In this document: positions 37,898 through 47,239 of the stretch, piece by piece
Layout of the letters: every line of letters starts with the position of its first letter
Numbering within the stretch: position 1 is the stretch's first letter
Assembly: GCF_002355515.1 (NCBI RefSeq)
Contig: NZ_AP014809.1
Coordinates: forward strand, 3,682,501 to 3,746,500
Source of the DNA: Methylorubrum populi
GTDB lineage: Bacteria > Pseudomonadota > Alphaproteobacteria > Rhizobiales > Beijerinckiaceae
Reading direction: 5' to 3'
DNA: 64,000 nt
Program-made: the position numbers and the translations under genes
Notes under the pieces: generated by a model
What the model saw: only the letters and a program-made list of their open reading frames with translations
The model's database searches: none
What the model was told of the DNA's origin: nothing

Positions 37898-38932
37898 ATG
37901 TTCGGATCTGAAGTGCTCGAAGTCGGGATCGGCATGGCGCTTCTGTTCCTCTTCATGAGCCTGATCGCGACAGCGCTGCGAGAGCTGATCGAAAATTTCG
38001 CCAAAAGCCGATCGCACGATCTCGAGCGAGGCATATCCGAGCTTCTACAGGAACGTAAATTCGCAGGGGCCTTGGAAAATTTCTATACGCACCCCATGAT
38101 CGCCTCGCTCTACGATGGAGATTATAAAGCGGGGTCGCGAAAGCTTCCGTCCTACATTCCACGACAGAGCTTTTCCCTCGCCGTTCTCGACATCGCGGCG
38201 AAAGCGACCGAGATTGATTCGCCCCTCTCGCTCGATTCGCTCAAAAAAGGTCTTGCGGGGGTTTCCGAGCCGAATCCGGTGCAGCGGGTCGTCCTGACCG
38301 CGCTCTCAAGCGGGGCGAACGACCTCGACAAGGTCAGGAAGACGATCGAGGAATGGTACGACGGTACGATGGATCGGGTCTCCGGCTGGTACACCCGGCG
38401 CACGGCCCGCATCCTCGGTGCCCTGGGCCTCGCGACCGCCGTCTTTTTCAACGTCGATGCGATCACCGTTGCCCAGAGCTTGATCCGCGACAAGTCCTTG
38501 CGCGAGGCTGTCGTAGCCCAGGCGGAAAAGACCGGAAAATCCGGACTAAATGGCGGTGACGGCCAGCAGGACAAAAGCCTGACATTCGCCGAACTCAAGT
38601 CTCGGCTCGTCGAGATCGGCTTTCCCATCGGCTGGGTTTTGCAGGAGGACGGACTGTATCCCGGTCCGCAGAGTTGCGTCGTGGCAGGGATCGATGCGTC
38701 CACACAGCAGCCCAGGCAAACTTGCGCGATCGGCTGGTCTTTGATCACCGCCATCTGTGGCTGGCTCATCACAGCACTCGCCATCATGCTCGGGGCGCCG
38801 TTCTGGTTCGACGTCATGAACCGGTTCATGGTCGTGCGCTCGACCGTGAAGCCGAAGGAGAAAAGCCCGGACGAGGCGTCGGTCGATCGTCAGTACGATG
38901 AGCGAAAGGCCGGCGCCGCCGGCCAAGCGTGA
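37898..38932 (+). CDS. Three-helix membrane protein of unknown function
   Basis: 344 residues. Membrane helices at about 9-28, 171-192 and 277-303; between TM1 and TM2 lies a soluble domain of about 140 residues with VSEPNPVQRVVLTALSSGAND and EEWYDGTMDRVSGWYTRRTARIL, the most family-like stretch, and between TM2 and TM3 a loop with two cysteines (PGPQSCVVAG, PRQTCAIGW) that would be periplasmic if TM1 is in-out. The C-terminus is charged. I recognise this as a widespread hypothetical family but cannot name a function. GC content is lower than in neighbours. The GH19-like gene follows after 77 bases with the same strand. Confidence 0.8.
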   Translation: MFGSEVLEVGIGMALLFLFMSLIATALRELIENFAKSRSHDLERGISELLQERKFAGALENFYTHPMIASLYDGDYKAGSRKLPSYIPRQSFSLAVLDIAAKATEIDSPLSLDSLKKGLAGVSEPNPVQRVVLTALSSGANDLDKVRKTIEEWYDGTMDRVSGWYTRRTARILGALGLATAVFFNVDAITVAQSLIRDKSLREAVVAQAEKTGKSGLNGGDGQQDKSLTFAELKSRLVEIGFPIGWVLQEDGLYPGPQSCVVAGIDASTQQPRQTCAIGWSLITAICGWLITALAIMLGAPFWFDVMNRFMVVRSTVKPKEKSPDEASVDRQYDERKAGAAGQA

Positions 38933-39009
38933 CCGCAAAGCTGGTCGGCGGCCCGATCGAAGGCATGGAAACAAGGAATCCTCTCACATCGAGATAAGGA
39001 AGGCGCGGC

Positions 39010-39627
39010 ATGTCGATCAATCGGAAGTTCTTCTTCGAGGAAGTGAAGCTGCGCCTCTTCGACGGTTCGATGAGGCCGTCGCAGGTCTCATCGCTCAACG
39101 GTATTCTCGACGCTTGGGAATCCCGAACGGCCAGATCTGACGACCGCTGGCTCGCTTACATGCTCGGGACGACTCATCACGAGACCGGACGCACGATGCA
39201 GCCCGTACGGGAAACCTTCGCCTCGACCGACGACAAGGCCATCGCGATCCTGTCGAAGGCTTGGAAGGCCGGCAAGCTTCCATGGGTCGAGAGAGATTAC
39301 TGGTCACGCGATGCGGACGGGAAGTCTTGGCTCGGTCGCGGCTTCGTTCAATTGACACACAAGACCAATTACCAAAAAATGTCGAATCTGACGGGCGAAG
39401 ACTTGGTCAGTCATCCTGAAAACGCGATGAAGATCCCCGTCGCGACCAAGATCCTCATCGAGGGCATGATCGCCGGCTCGTTCACCGGTAAAAAGCTGGG
39501 TGATTATTTCAACCAGACCAAGGAAGACTGGGTCAACGCGCGAAGGATCATTAACGGCGTCGAAAGAGCCGAGTTGGTCGCCAGCTACGCCCGAAAATAC
39601 TACGCGGCGATCAGCTACACGCTGTGA
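39010..39627 (+). CDS. GH19-like muralytic enzyme (phage endolysin-like)
   Basis: 205 residues, no signal peptide and no membrane segment. The family signature is clear: MRPSQVSSLNGILDAWE at 21-37, WLAYMLGTTHHETGRTMQPVRE with candidate catalytic Glu58 and Glu68, WLGRGFVQLTHKTNYQKM at 107-124 and DLVSHPENAM. This is the glycoside-hydrolase-19/lysozyme-like domain shared by phage lysins and some rhizobial proteins; it should cut peptidoglycan (or chitin). Without export signals it needs lysis, a holin-like partner or another route. ATG 39010 has a weak GATAAGGAAGG site upstream. Base composition is lower in GC than its neighbours. Confidence 0.8.
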   Translation: MSINRKFFFEEVKLRLFDGSMRPSQVSSLNGILDAWESRTARSDDRWLAYMLGTTHHETGRTMQPVRETFASTDDKAIAILSKAWKAGKLPWVERDYWSRDADGKSWLGRGFVQLTHKTNYQKMSNLTGEDLVSHPENAMKIPVATKILIEGMIAGSFTGKKLGDYFNQTKEDWVNARRIINGVERAELVASYARKYYAAISYTL

Positions 39628-39771
39628 TCACCGAACCGGACCGCGCTCGGGAGCGATCGAGCGGCGCGGCCGGTCACCACTCATGCGGGGAGCGACGGAT
39701 CGACCGCTTCCGTCAGCGGCCGAAATCGGGCCATAAGCGGCGGCGATGAACAAAAGCGGCACTCTGCCGAC

Positions 39772-42306
39772 GTGCCGTGCCGGAACGCCGTGACCGCCTC
39801 GTCCCTCCCTCCACGTTTCTCCGCATGGTTCGCCTCGCGCGGCTGGTCGCCCCGCCCGCATCAGCTCGAACTGCTCGCGACCGTGCGGGCCGGGCGCTCC
39901 GCGTTGCTCGTCGCGCCGACCGGCGCGGGCAAGACGCTGGCCGGCTTCCTGCCGAGCCTGGTCGAGCTGAGCGAGCGGACGACGAAGGAGAAAGGGCTCC
40001 ACACCCTCTACATCTCGCCGCTCAAGGCGCTCGCCGTCGACATCGCCCGCAACCTCGATGCGCCGATCGCCGGCATGGATCTCGCCGTCACGGTCGAGAC
40101 CCGGACCGGCGACACCCCGGCGCACAAGCGCGCCCGGCAGATCCAACGCCCGCCCGACATCCTGCTCACGACTCCCGAACAGCTCTCGCTGCTGCTCGCC
40201 CACCGCGAGGCGGAGGGGTTCTTCGCCGGGCTGCGCACCGTCGTGCTCGACGAATTGCACGCCCTCGTCACATCGAAGCGCGGCGATCTTCTCTCCCTCG
40301 CGCTCGCCCGGGTGCGGCGGCTGGCACCGGAGGCCCGCACCATCGGCCTCTCGGCCACGGTGCGCCAGCCGGACGAGCTGAGGAAGTATCTGGTCTCGCA
40401 AAACCCGTCCGCCTCCGCCAAGAGCGGAGGGATTTCGGCACCGCCCATGGCCGACCTCGTCGTGGTGAAGGGCGGCGCCAAGCCCGACCTGCACATGCTG
40501 GATATCGGCCGCACGCTGCCGCTCTCCGGCCACACCGCCCGGCACGCCATGCCGGCGATCTACGACCTGATCCGCGGGCACCGCATGGTGCTCGTCTTCG
40601 TCAATACGCGCCTGCAGGCCGAATATACCTTCCAGGAGCTGTGGCGGCTCAACGAGGACACGCTGCCGATCGCCCTGCATCACGGCTCGCTCGACGCCTC
40701 GCAGCGCCGCCGGGTCGAGGCGGCGATGGCGGCGGGACAGCTACGCGCCATCGTCTGCACCGCCACGCTCGATCTCGGCATCGATTGGGGCGACGTCGAT
40801 CTCGTGATCAATGTCGGCGCGCCAAAGGGCGCGAGCCGGATCATGCAGCGGATCGGCCGGGCCAACCACCGCATGGACGAGCCCTCGAAAGCCTATCTCG
40901 TGCCCGGAAACCGCTTCGAGATGCTGGAATGCCGCGCCGCCCTCGACGCGGTGGAGGAAGCGGCGCAGGACACCCCCGACGCCCGCCTCGGCGCCCCCGA
41001 CGTGCTCGCCCAGCACGTGCTCGGCATGGCCTGCGCCGACGCCTTCGACCCCCTCGGACTCTACGAGGAGATCATCTCGGCCGCGCCCTATGCGAGCCTG
41101 TCCTGGGAGGATTTCGAGGCGGTGGTCGATTACGTCGCCACCGGCGGCTACGCCCTGCGCGCCTACGAGCGCTTCGCCAAGATTCTTCGCGGGGCCGACG
41201 GGCGATGGAGGGTGCGCGACGCGCGGGTGGCGCAGCAATACCGCATGAACATCGGCACCATCATCGAGGCGACCCACATCAAGGTGCGGCTGACCCGGAT
41301 GCTGCGCTCGAAACCGGGGACGGCGATCCCGCGCGGCGGGCGGGTGCTCGGCGAGATCGAGGAGGACTTTGCTGAGACGCTCACCGTCGGCGACACCTTC
41401 CTCTTCGCGGGCGAGGTGCTGCGCTTCGAGGGCCTGTCGGAAGACGAGTGCCTCGTGACCCGGGCCGGTCCCGGCACCGACCCGGCGATCCCCTCCTATG
41501 CCGGCGCGAAATTCCCGCTCTCGACCTTCCTCGCCGCGCGGGTGCGAGCGATCATCGCCGACCCGTTCGAATGGGACCGGCTGCCGCGCCAGCTCTCCGA
41601 CTACCTCGCGCAGCAGCGCCGGCACTCGGCCCTGCCGGGGGAGCGCGACCTCCTGGTCGAGACCTTCGCACGCGCGGGGCGCCACTATCTCACGGCGTTT
41701 CCGTTCGAGGGGCGGCTCGCCCACCAGACTCTCGGGATGCTGCTGACCCGGCGCCTGGAGCGGGCCCGGCTGCGCCCGCTCGGATTTGCCGCCAACGATT
41801 ACGGCATCGCCATCTGGTGCACGAAGGACGTGAGCGAGCGCGCCGCGCTCTCGCCCGGCTTCATGGAGGCCCTGTTCGACGAGGACATGCTCGGCGACGA
41901 CCTCGAGGCGTGGCTCGACGAATCCGCGATGATGAAGCGTACTTTCCGGCAATGCGCGGTGATCGCCGGGCTGATCGAGCGCCGCTTTCCGGGCCAGAAG
42001 AAGACCGGGCGGCAGGTCACGATCTCGACCGACCTGATCTACGACGTGCTGCGCCGCCACCAGCCCGACCACCTGCTCCTGCGCGCCGCGCGGCAGGATG
42101 CGGCAACCGGACTCCTCGACGTGACCCGCCTCGGCATGATGCTGAGGCGCATCCGGGGGCGAATCACCCACAGGGCGCTCGACCGGGTCTCGCCGCTCTC
42201 CGTGTCCGTCATGCTCGAAATCGGGCGTGAGCGGGTCTACGGGGAGGGGGCCGACGAGATCCTGGCCGAGGCCGAAGCCGAGCTGCTGCAGGAGGCGCTC
42301 GGCTGA
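39772..42306 (+). CDS. Ligase-associated DEXH-box DNA helicase (Lhr-like)
   Basis: 844 residues (838 if the GTG at 39790, which has the better CGGAAC spacing, is used). Superfamily 2 motifs: APTGAGKT (I), TTPEQ (Ic), DELH (II), GLSAT (III), VFVNTRLQAE (IV), TATLDLGIDWGDVD (V), QRIGRANHR (VI), then a long Lhr-core C-terminal region (PRGGRVLGEIEEDFAETL, ATGGYALRAYERF). This is the helicase of the ligase-associated DNA damage response cluster, usually with an ATP-dependent ligase, an exonuclease and PdeM. Here only PdeM follows. It is a 3'-5' ATP-dependent DNA translocase by family. Confidence 0.92.
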   Translation: MPCRNAVTASSLPPRFSAWFASRGWSPRPHQLELLATVRAGRSALLVAPTGAGKTLAGFLPSLVELSERTTKEKGLHTLYISPLKALAVDIARNLDAPIAGMDLAVTVETRTGDTPAHKRARQIQRPPDILLTTPEQLSLLLAHREAEGFFAGLRTVVLDELHALVTSKRGDLLSLALARVRRLAPEARTIGLSATVRQPDELRKYLVSQNPSASAKSGGISAPPMADLVVVKGGAKPDLHMLDIGRTLPLSGHTARHAMPAIYDLIRGHRMVLVFVNTRLQAEYTFQELWRLNEDTLPIALHHGSLDASQRRRVEAAMAAGQLRAIVCTATLDLGIDWGDVDLVINVGAPKGASRIMQRIGRANHRMDEPSKAYLVPGNRFEMLECRAALDAVEEAAQDTPDARLGAPDVLAQHVLGMACADAFDPLGLYEEIISAAPYASLSWEDFEAVVDYVATGGYALRAYERFAKILRGADGRWRVRDARVAQQYRMNIGTIIEATHIKVRLTRMLRSKPGTAIPRGGRVLGEIEEDFAETLTVGDTFLFAGEVLRFEGLSEDECLVTRAGPGTDPAIPSYAGAKFPLSTFLAARVRAIIADPFEWDRLPRQLSDYLAQQRRHSALPGERDLLVETFARAGRHYLTAFPFEGRLAHQTLGMLLTRRLERARLRPLGFAANDYGIAIWCTKDVSERAALSPGFMEALFDEDMLGDDLEAWLDESAMMKRTFRQCAVIAGLIERRFPGQKKTGRQVTISTDLIYDVLRRHQPDHLLLRAARQDAATGLLDVTRLGMMLRRIRGRITHRALDRVSPLSVSVMLEIGRERVYGEGADEILAEAEAELLQEALG

Positions 42307-42376
42307 CGCGGCGTGCCGCCTCCTCCGCATCGTTGAGGATGAAACCTTGGCACTCGGCCAGAGACTCGAGAAGACC

Positions 42377-43060
42377 GTGAAGGGCACCGACCTTGCGCTT
42401 GCCGGAGAGGCCCTCAGCCTCGACCGCACCGGCGCCCTGTGGCTGCCCGAACACCGCACCCTGGTGGTATCGGACCTGCACCTGGAAAAGGGCTCCTCCT
42501 TCGCCGCCCGTTCGGGCCAGTTCCTGCCGCCCTACGACACCCGCGAGACCCTGGCCTGCCTGCACGAGGTGATCCAGCGGCTCGACCCGGCCTGCGTTGT
42601 GGCGCTGGGCGATTCCTTCCACGATGCCCGCGGGCCCGAGCGGATGGAGCCCGGCGACCGGGCGATGATCGCCGCGCTTCAGGAGGGCCGGGACTGGGTC
42701 TGGATCGCCGGCAACCACGACGCGGCGGTGAGCGACGGTGTCGGCGGGCGCTACTGCGAGACGGTTTGCCTCGGCGGCCTGACGCTGCGGCACGAGCCGC
42801 TGGTGGGTGCGGGGGCGGGCGAGATCGCCGGTCATCTCCACCCCTGCGGCAAGGTGACGATGCGCGGCCGCTCCGTGCGCCGCCGCTGCTTCGTCGCCGA
42901 CGGGCACCGCCTCGTGATGCCGGCCTTCGGCGCCTATACCGGCGGCCTCAACGTGCGCGACGCCGCCTTCGAGCCGCTCTTCCCCAAGGGGTTCACGGCC
43001 TACCTGCTCGGCGACGGGCGCGTCTTCGCCATCGGCCGGACCATGCTCGGGCGGGACTGA
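42377..43060 (+). CDS. pdeM: Ligase-associated DNA damage response endonuclease PdeM
   Basis: 227-residue calcineurin-like metallophosphoesterase. Metal motifs: SDLHLEKG, ALGDSFHD, AGNHDAA, GHLHPCG; all metal ligands are present. Start GTG 42377 has GAGAAG upstream and gives VKGTDLALAGEAL...LWLPEHRTLVVSDLH as in the family; frames from 42227 lie within the helicase reading frame. It starts 70 bases after the helicase stop on the same strand and is almost certainly cotranscribed. In the family the enzyme is a DNA endonuclease/phosphodiesterase in the repair pathway. Cytosolic. Confidence 0.9.
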   Translation: MKGTDLALAGEALSLDRTGALWLPEHRTLVVSDLHLEKGSSFAARSGQFLPPYDTRETLACLHEVIQRLDPACVVALGDSFHDARGPERMEPGDRAMIAALQEGRDWVWIAGNHDAAVSDGVGGRYCETVCLGGLTLRHEPLVGAGAGEIAGHLHPCGKVTMRGRSVRRRCFVADGHRLVMPAFGAYTGGLNVRDAAFEPLFPKGFTAYLLGDGRVFAIGRTMLGRD

Positions 43061-43067
43061 AGCCGCC

Positions 43068-43505
43068 TCACGCCGCGACCAGCAGCGCCGCCCCGGCGAC
43101 CACCGACAGCGCCAGCCGCAGCCGGCCCATCCAGTTCGGCACCATGCCGCGGCGGGCGAGATCCTGATCGACCAGCCCCCACAGCAGCACCAGGGCGCCG
43201 AGGATGCGCAGGTCCCACGGGGCCGGGGCGGCGAGCGCTGCCCAAGCCAGCAGCGAGGGCACGATGGCGAGACCGTAATCGCGCCAGCCGGCGCCCCGCG
43301 CCGCCGCCACGCCCCAGCGGATCCCGCCGAGGAACGAGGCGATCACCGCCCCGTAGGCGGAAAGGATGACGCGCGGCGACAGGCCGATCGTGCCGAGTCC
43401 GACATCCGTGCCGCTCACCGACAGGGCGGCGAAGCCCACGAATGGAATCAGCCCCGCGATGCCGAGAAGGACCGCGCTCGCGGGAACCGTGTTCAGCCGC
43501 CCCAT
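43068..43505 (-). CDS. DUF3429 membrane protein
   Basis: 145 residues with four to five hydrophobic helices: NTVPASAVLLGIAGLIPFVGFAALS, ILSAYGAVIASFLGGIRWGVAAA, LAIVPSLLAWAALAA, LRILGALVLLWGLVDQDLA, and LRLALSVVAGAALLVA. The layout and the SFLGGIRWG stretch match DUF3429, uncharacterised, inner membrane. ATG 43505 is preceded by GAGGAGACGGC. A frame extending to 43571 is ignored. It converges with pdeM. Confidence 0.82.
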   Translation of the reverse strand: MGRLNTVPASAVLLGIAGLIPFVGFAALSVSGTDVGLGTIGLSPRVILSAYGAVIASFLGGIRWGVAAARGAGWRDYGLAIVPSLLAWAALAAPAPWDLRILGALVLLWGLVDQDLARRGMVPNWMGRLRLALSVVAGAALLVAA

Positions 43506-43773
43506 GCCGTCTCCTCGGCTGCTTGCTCTGGCTCCGATCCGCGCCGGATCGAGGCTGGCTCGTCGAGACACCCGCGGCCGGCGACCCGTGATCGGGCGGC
43601 CTTAATCCGGGCTTCAACGAGGAATTCCAAACGCGCAGATCCGCTCCCATCCCGCAACCGGGACCATTTGTTGCAGCGCGTGGTCCGCTTCTCGCACCGC
43701 GGACGGCAATGGGTGCTGGAAAGCGTCGGCGCGGGCATGGCCCCGCCGTGCCCGAACCGCGTACTGTGCCGCG

Positions 43774-45099
43774 ATGCCGCTGCACCCGACCGACCTGAGC
43801 ATAGCCCTGCGCCGGCTGCGCGGCTCCTCCGGGGATGCCTGGACGATCTGGCGCAGGCGGATCCTGTTCCTGGCCGGCGGTGTCTGTGTCGGCTTGGCGG
43901 CGGTGCTGATGGCGAAGGCGGCCGACGCGGCGCAGGCGGCGTTCCGCCAGACCCTCCACCTCTCGCCGGCCCTGGCGCTGCTCCTCTGCCCGGCCGGCTT
44001 CGCCCTGGCGGCGTGGCTGGCCCGGACGGTGTTCCCGAACTCGCAGGGCTCCGGCATCCCGCAGGTGATCGCCGCCCGCGCCCTCGACGATCCGCAGGCC
44101 CGCCATGCCCTGATCTCGCTCAGGGTCGCGGCGGGCAAGATCGTCGTGATGTGTCTCGGCCTCCTGTGCGGCGCCTCCATCGGCCGCGAGGGCCCGACGG
44201 TGCAGGTCGGCGCAGCGATCATGGCGACCCTCGGCCGGCTGAGCCCGGAGCGGATGCGCGGCCTGCTCCTCGCGGGTGGCGCGGCCGGTGTCGCGGCCGC
44301 CTTCAACACGCCGCTCGCCGGCATCGTGTTCGGCATCGAGGAGCTCGGCCGGGCCTATGACCGGCGCGGCAGCGCCCTCATCGTCGCCGCCATCGTTGCC
44401 GCGGGCCTGACCTCGCTGGCGATCCTCGGCGACTACACGTATTTCGGCACTTCCGACGCGCAGCTCTCCCTGACCGCCGGATGGCTCGCGGTGCCCGTGC
44501 TCGGCGTGGCCGGCGGACTCGCCGGCGGGCTGTTCAGCCGCGTCGTGATCGGGTTCGCCCGCGGCCTTCCGGGCCGGACCGGCGCCTGGATCGGGCGCCG
44601 TCCCATTCTGTTCGCGACGCTCTGCGGCCTCGGCGTTGCCCTGTGCGGACTGGCCTCCGGCGGAGCCGTCTACGGCACCGGCTATGAGGAGGCCCGCGGG
44701 ATCCTCCACGGCGAGAGCGATCCGCGCTGGGCGTTCGCGCCGCTGAAGTTCCTGGCGACCGTGCTGTCCTCGATCAGCGGCATCCCCGGCGGCCTGTTCG
44801 CCCCCTCGCTCGCCGTCGGCGCCGGGCTCGGCGCCCACGCGAGCCTCGTCCTCACGGACGTCCCCGTGGGCGCGCTCGTGCTGATCGGCATGACCGCCTA
44901 CCTGACCGGCGTGCTGCAGGCACCGATCACCTCCTTCGTGATCGTCACGGAGATGACCCAGAACCACGCGATGATGATTCCGCTGATGCTCGCGGCGCTG
45001 ATCGCCGACGCGATGTCGAAGGCGGTCTGCCGGGGCGGGCTCTACCACACGCTGGCGGAGTTGCTGGTGCAGCGGGCAGCCAGGGAACGAGGCATCTAA
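43774..45099 (+). CDS. ClC-type chloride channel/antiporter
   Basis: 441 residues, about 16-18 membrane-embedded helices. Selectivity-filter motifs: GSGIPQ (residues ~90), GREGPTVQ with the gating Glu, [11 protein letters not shown], and the late tyrosine region [12 protein letters not shown]. The FGIEEL after the second filter is typical of bacterial ClC exchangers. It probably exchanges 2 Cl- for 1 H+ across the inner membrane; lack of the internal proton Glu (Glu203 in E. coli) was not checked. The start ATG 43774 lies soon after a frame shadow; the ribosome site is weak. A small GC hairpin follows the stop. Confidence 0.9.
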   Translation: MPLHPTDLSIALRRLRGSSGDAWTIWRRRILFLAGGVCVGLAAVLMAKAADAAQAAFRQTLHLSPALALLLCPAGFALAAWLARTVFPNSQGSGIPQVIAARALDDPQARHALISLRVAAGKIVVMCLGLLCGASIGREGPTVQVGAAIMATLGRLSPERMRGLLLAGGAAGVAAAFNTPLAGIVFGIEELGRAYDRRGSALIVAAIVAAGLTSLAILGDYTYFGTSDAQLSLTAGWLAVPVLGVAGGLAGGLFSRVVIGFARGLPGRTGAWIGRRPILFATLCGLGVALCGLASGGAVYGTGYEEARGILHGESDPRWAFAPLKFLATVLSSISGIPGGLFAPSLAVGAGLGAHASLVLTDVPVGALVLIGMTAYLTGVLQAPITSFVIVTEMTQNHAMMIPLMLAALIADAMSKAVCRGGLYHTLAELLVQRAARERGI

Positions 45100-45172
45100 A
45101 GAGCGAACCGCGGCGGAACGCCGCCGGCCCGTTGGAAGTTACTGCTCCGCTTTCGTATCGGAGTGGACTGCC

Positions 45173-45352
45173 ATGACGCTTCTCAAGTGGGCCGCCATCG
45201 CCTTCGTCATCTCGCTCGTCGCGGGCGCTCTCGGCTTCACCGGCATCGCGTCCGGCGCGAGTTCGATCGCCCGCATCCTGTTCGGCCTGTTCCTCGTGCT
45301 CGCCATCGTCATCGTGGTGATCGCGCTGGCGATCGGTCAGGCGGTGTTCTGA
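45173..45352 (+). CDS. DUF1328 small membrane protein (YtjA family)
   Basis: 59 residues. [55 protein letters not shown] read as two hydrophobic helices with a [10 protein letters not shown] segment typical of the DUF1328 family (YtjA), a small inner-membrane family without assigned role. ATG 45173 is preceded by GGAGTGGACTG. The stop is followed 16 bases later by the GTG start of the SDR gene, so it is probably part of that transcription unit. Confidence 0.85.
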   Translation: MTLLKWAAIAFVISLVAGALGFTGIASGASSIARILFGLFLVLAIVIVVIALAIGQAVF

Positions 45353-45368
45353 CCCCCCGGCTCAGACC

Positions 45369-46229
45369 GTGCGCCTCGACGGCCGCACCGCCCTCGTCAC
45401 CGGCGCCTCCTCCGGGATCGGCGCCGAGACGGCCCTCGGACTCGCCCGTCTCGGGGCAAGGGTCGGCCTCGTCGGGCGCGACCGCGAGCGCACCGAACGC
45501 GCCGCCGCGCATCTGCGCCGGGAAACCGGCGGCGCGGCGGACGTCTTCCTCGCCGATTTGTCGAGCCAGTCCGAGATCCGCCGCCTCGCGGGCGAGGTGA
45601 GGGCGCGCTATCCCGCCCTCGACATCCTCGTGAACAATGCCGGCGCGATCTACTCCGAGCGCCACGTCACCGCCGACGGGATCGAGCGGACCTGGGCGCT
45701 CGACCATCTCGCCTACGTGCTGCTGACCCACGAGCTGCGCGCGTCGCTCGAAGCCGCGCCGCGCGCCCGCATCGTCAATCTCGCCTCCGCCGCCCATACC
45801 CGCGGGCGGATCGACTTCGACGATCTCGGCGGGGAGCACCGCTATTCCGCGATGAAGGCCTATGCCCAGGCCAAGCTCGGCAACGTGCTGTTCACCTACG
45901 CGCTGGCCCGCCGGCTGGCCGGCAGCCCCGTCACCGTCAACGCGGTGCATCCGGGCGTGGTGGCCAGCGATTTCGCCAAGAACACCCACGGCGTTCTCGG
46001 CTTCGCCTGGGGCCTGATCCGCCCGTTCCTGATCTCGACCGAGGCGGGTGCCAGGACCTCGCTCCACGTCGCCACCGCGCCCGAACTCGACGGCGTGAAC
46101 GGGCGCTACTTCGCCAAGAGCCGCGAGACGGCCTCGTCCGCACGCAGCCGGGACGAGGCGCTGCAGGAGCGGGTGTGGGCGCTCAGCCGGCGGCAGGTCG
46201 GGATCGAGGCGTCGAGCTCCGCAGCGTGA
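45369..46229 (+). CDS. SDR-family oxidoreductase (retinol dehydrogenase/WW-domain oxidoreductase-like)
   Basis: 286 residues. TGASSGIG motif, NNAGAIY, the active-site Ser in NLASAAH, tyrosine and lysine as AYAQAKLGN, and PGVVASDFAKN. The R after beta-2 (VGRDRERTERAA) suggests NADPH. The layout (long C-terminal region with TSLHVATAPELDGVNGRYF) is that of human-RDH-like SDRs, often acting on lipophilic aldehydes or ketones. GTG 45369 starts the frame. Cytosolic, no signal. Confidence 0.83.
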   Translation: MRLDGRTALVTGASSGIGAETALGLARLGARVGLVGRDRERTERAAAHLRRETGGAADVFLADLSSQSEIRRLAGEVRARYPALDILVNNAGAIYSERHVTADGIERTWALDHLAYVLLTHELRASLEAAPRARIVNLASAAHTRGRIDFDDLGGEHRYSAMKAYAQAKLGNVLFTYALARRLAGSPVTVNAVHPGVVASDFAKNTHGVLGFAWGLIRPFLISTEAGARTSLHVATAPELDGVNGRYFAKSRETASSARSRDEALQERVWALSRRQVGIEASSSAA

Positions 46230-46256
46230 CGGCGCAAGCCCGTCCGGTTCGCCATC

Positions 46257-47234
46257 TCAGAAATGACTGAACGAGGTGCGGGCGAAATCCATGGCCCGGC
46301 CCTCCGTGTCGAGGAAGAGCGGCGCTCCATCACCCGCCGCGACGGTGCCGATGGCCGCGGCCGGAACGCCCGCCATCCGCGCCTCGGCCAGAAAGGCGGA
46401 CAGATCGTCCGGCGGCACGGCGCAGAGGATTTCGTAGTCGTCGCCGCCGGTGAGCGCGGTGGCGAGCCGGCTCGGATCACCGGCGATGGCCGCCTCGGCG
46501 GCGGGCGAGAGCGGCACCGACGGCACATCGATCCGCGCGGTCAGCCCCGTTCCGGCAAGCATCTTTCGCAGGTCGCCCGCGAGCCCGTCGGACACGTCCA
46601 TCGCCGCGCGGGCGTGGCGGCGCAGTGCCGGGACGAGGGCGAGACGCGGGCGCGGGTGAAGGTAGCGGTCGAGCAGGGCGTCGCGGTGGGACGCGTCCAG
46701 CGCGGGATCGGGCGCGAGCCGCAGGGCGAGGCCGAGCGCCGCATCGCCGATGGGGCCGCTGACGCAGAGCCGGTCGCCGGCCCGCGCCGCCTGCCGGCGC
46801 AGCATCGCGCCCGCCGGCACCTCGCCGAAGGCGGTGACGCCGATCAGAGCCGGTCCACCGGACCGCACGGTGTCGCCGCCCAGCAGCGGACAGCCATGGG
46901 CACGGCTCGCCTCACCGAGACCCGCGGCGAAGGCCGCGAGCCACGCCTCCGTCCAATCGTCCGGCAGCGCAAGGGTCAGCAGGAAGCCGCGCGGGCTGGC
47001 CCCCTTGGCAGCCAAGTCCGAGAGATTCACGCCGAGCGCCTTCACGGCGATCGAGCCGGGCGGGTCGTCGGGGAAGTAATGAACGCCGGCCACGACGGCG
47101 TCGGCCGTGACCACGAGGTCGTGCCCCGGCGTCGGCGTCAGACTGGCGGCGTCGTCGCGCAGGCCCTCGGCACCGGGGCCGCTGAGCGGCGCGAAGTAGC
47201 GCGCGATCAACGCCTCCTCGCCGGCCCGCTCCAT
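46257..47234 (-). CDS. thiL: Thiamine-monophosphate kinase
   Basis: 325 residues, AIR synthase-like fold; phosphorylates thiamine monophosphate to thiamine diphosphate with ATP. Visible: RDDAASLTPTPGHDLVVTADAVVAGVHYF, AVKALGVNLSDLAAKGA, GGDTVRS, VSGPIGDAALGL, AMDVSDGLAGDL and TGGDDYEILCA. It ends the ribH-nusB-thiL unit, starting 5 bases after the nusB stop. No TPP riboswitch is visible upstream of the cluster. Cytosolic. Confidence 0.92.
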   Translation of the reverse strand: MERAGEEALIARYFAPLSGPGAEGLRDDAASLTPTPGHDLVVTADAVVAGVHYFPDDPPGSIAVKALGVNLSDLAAKGASPRGFLLTLALPDDWTEAWLAAFAAGLGEASRAHGCPLLGGDTVRSGGPALIGVTAFGEVPAGAMLRRQAARAGDRLCVSGPIGDAALGLALRLAPDPALDASHRDALLDRYLHPRPRLALVPALRRHARAAMDVSDGLAGDLRKMLAGTGLTARIDVPSVPLSPAAEAAIAGDPSRLATALTGGDDYEILCAVPPDDLSAFLAEARMAGVPAAAIGTVAAGDGAPLFLDTEGRAMDFARTSFSHF

Positions 47235-47239
47235 TCCGG

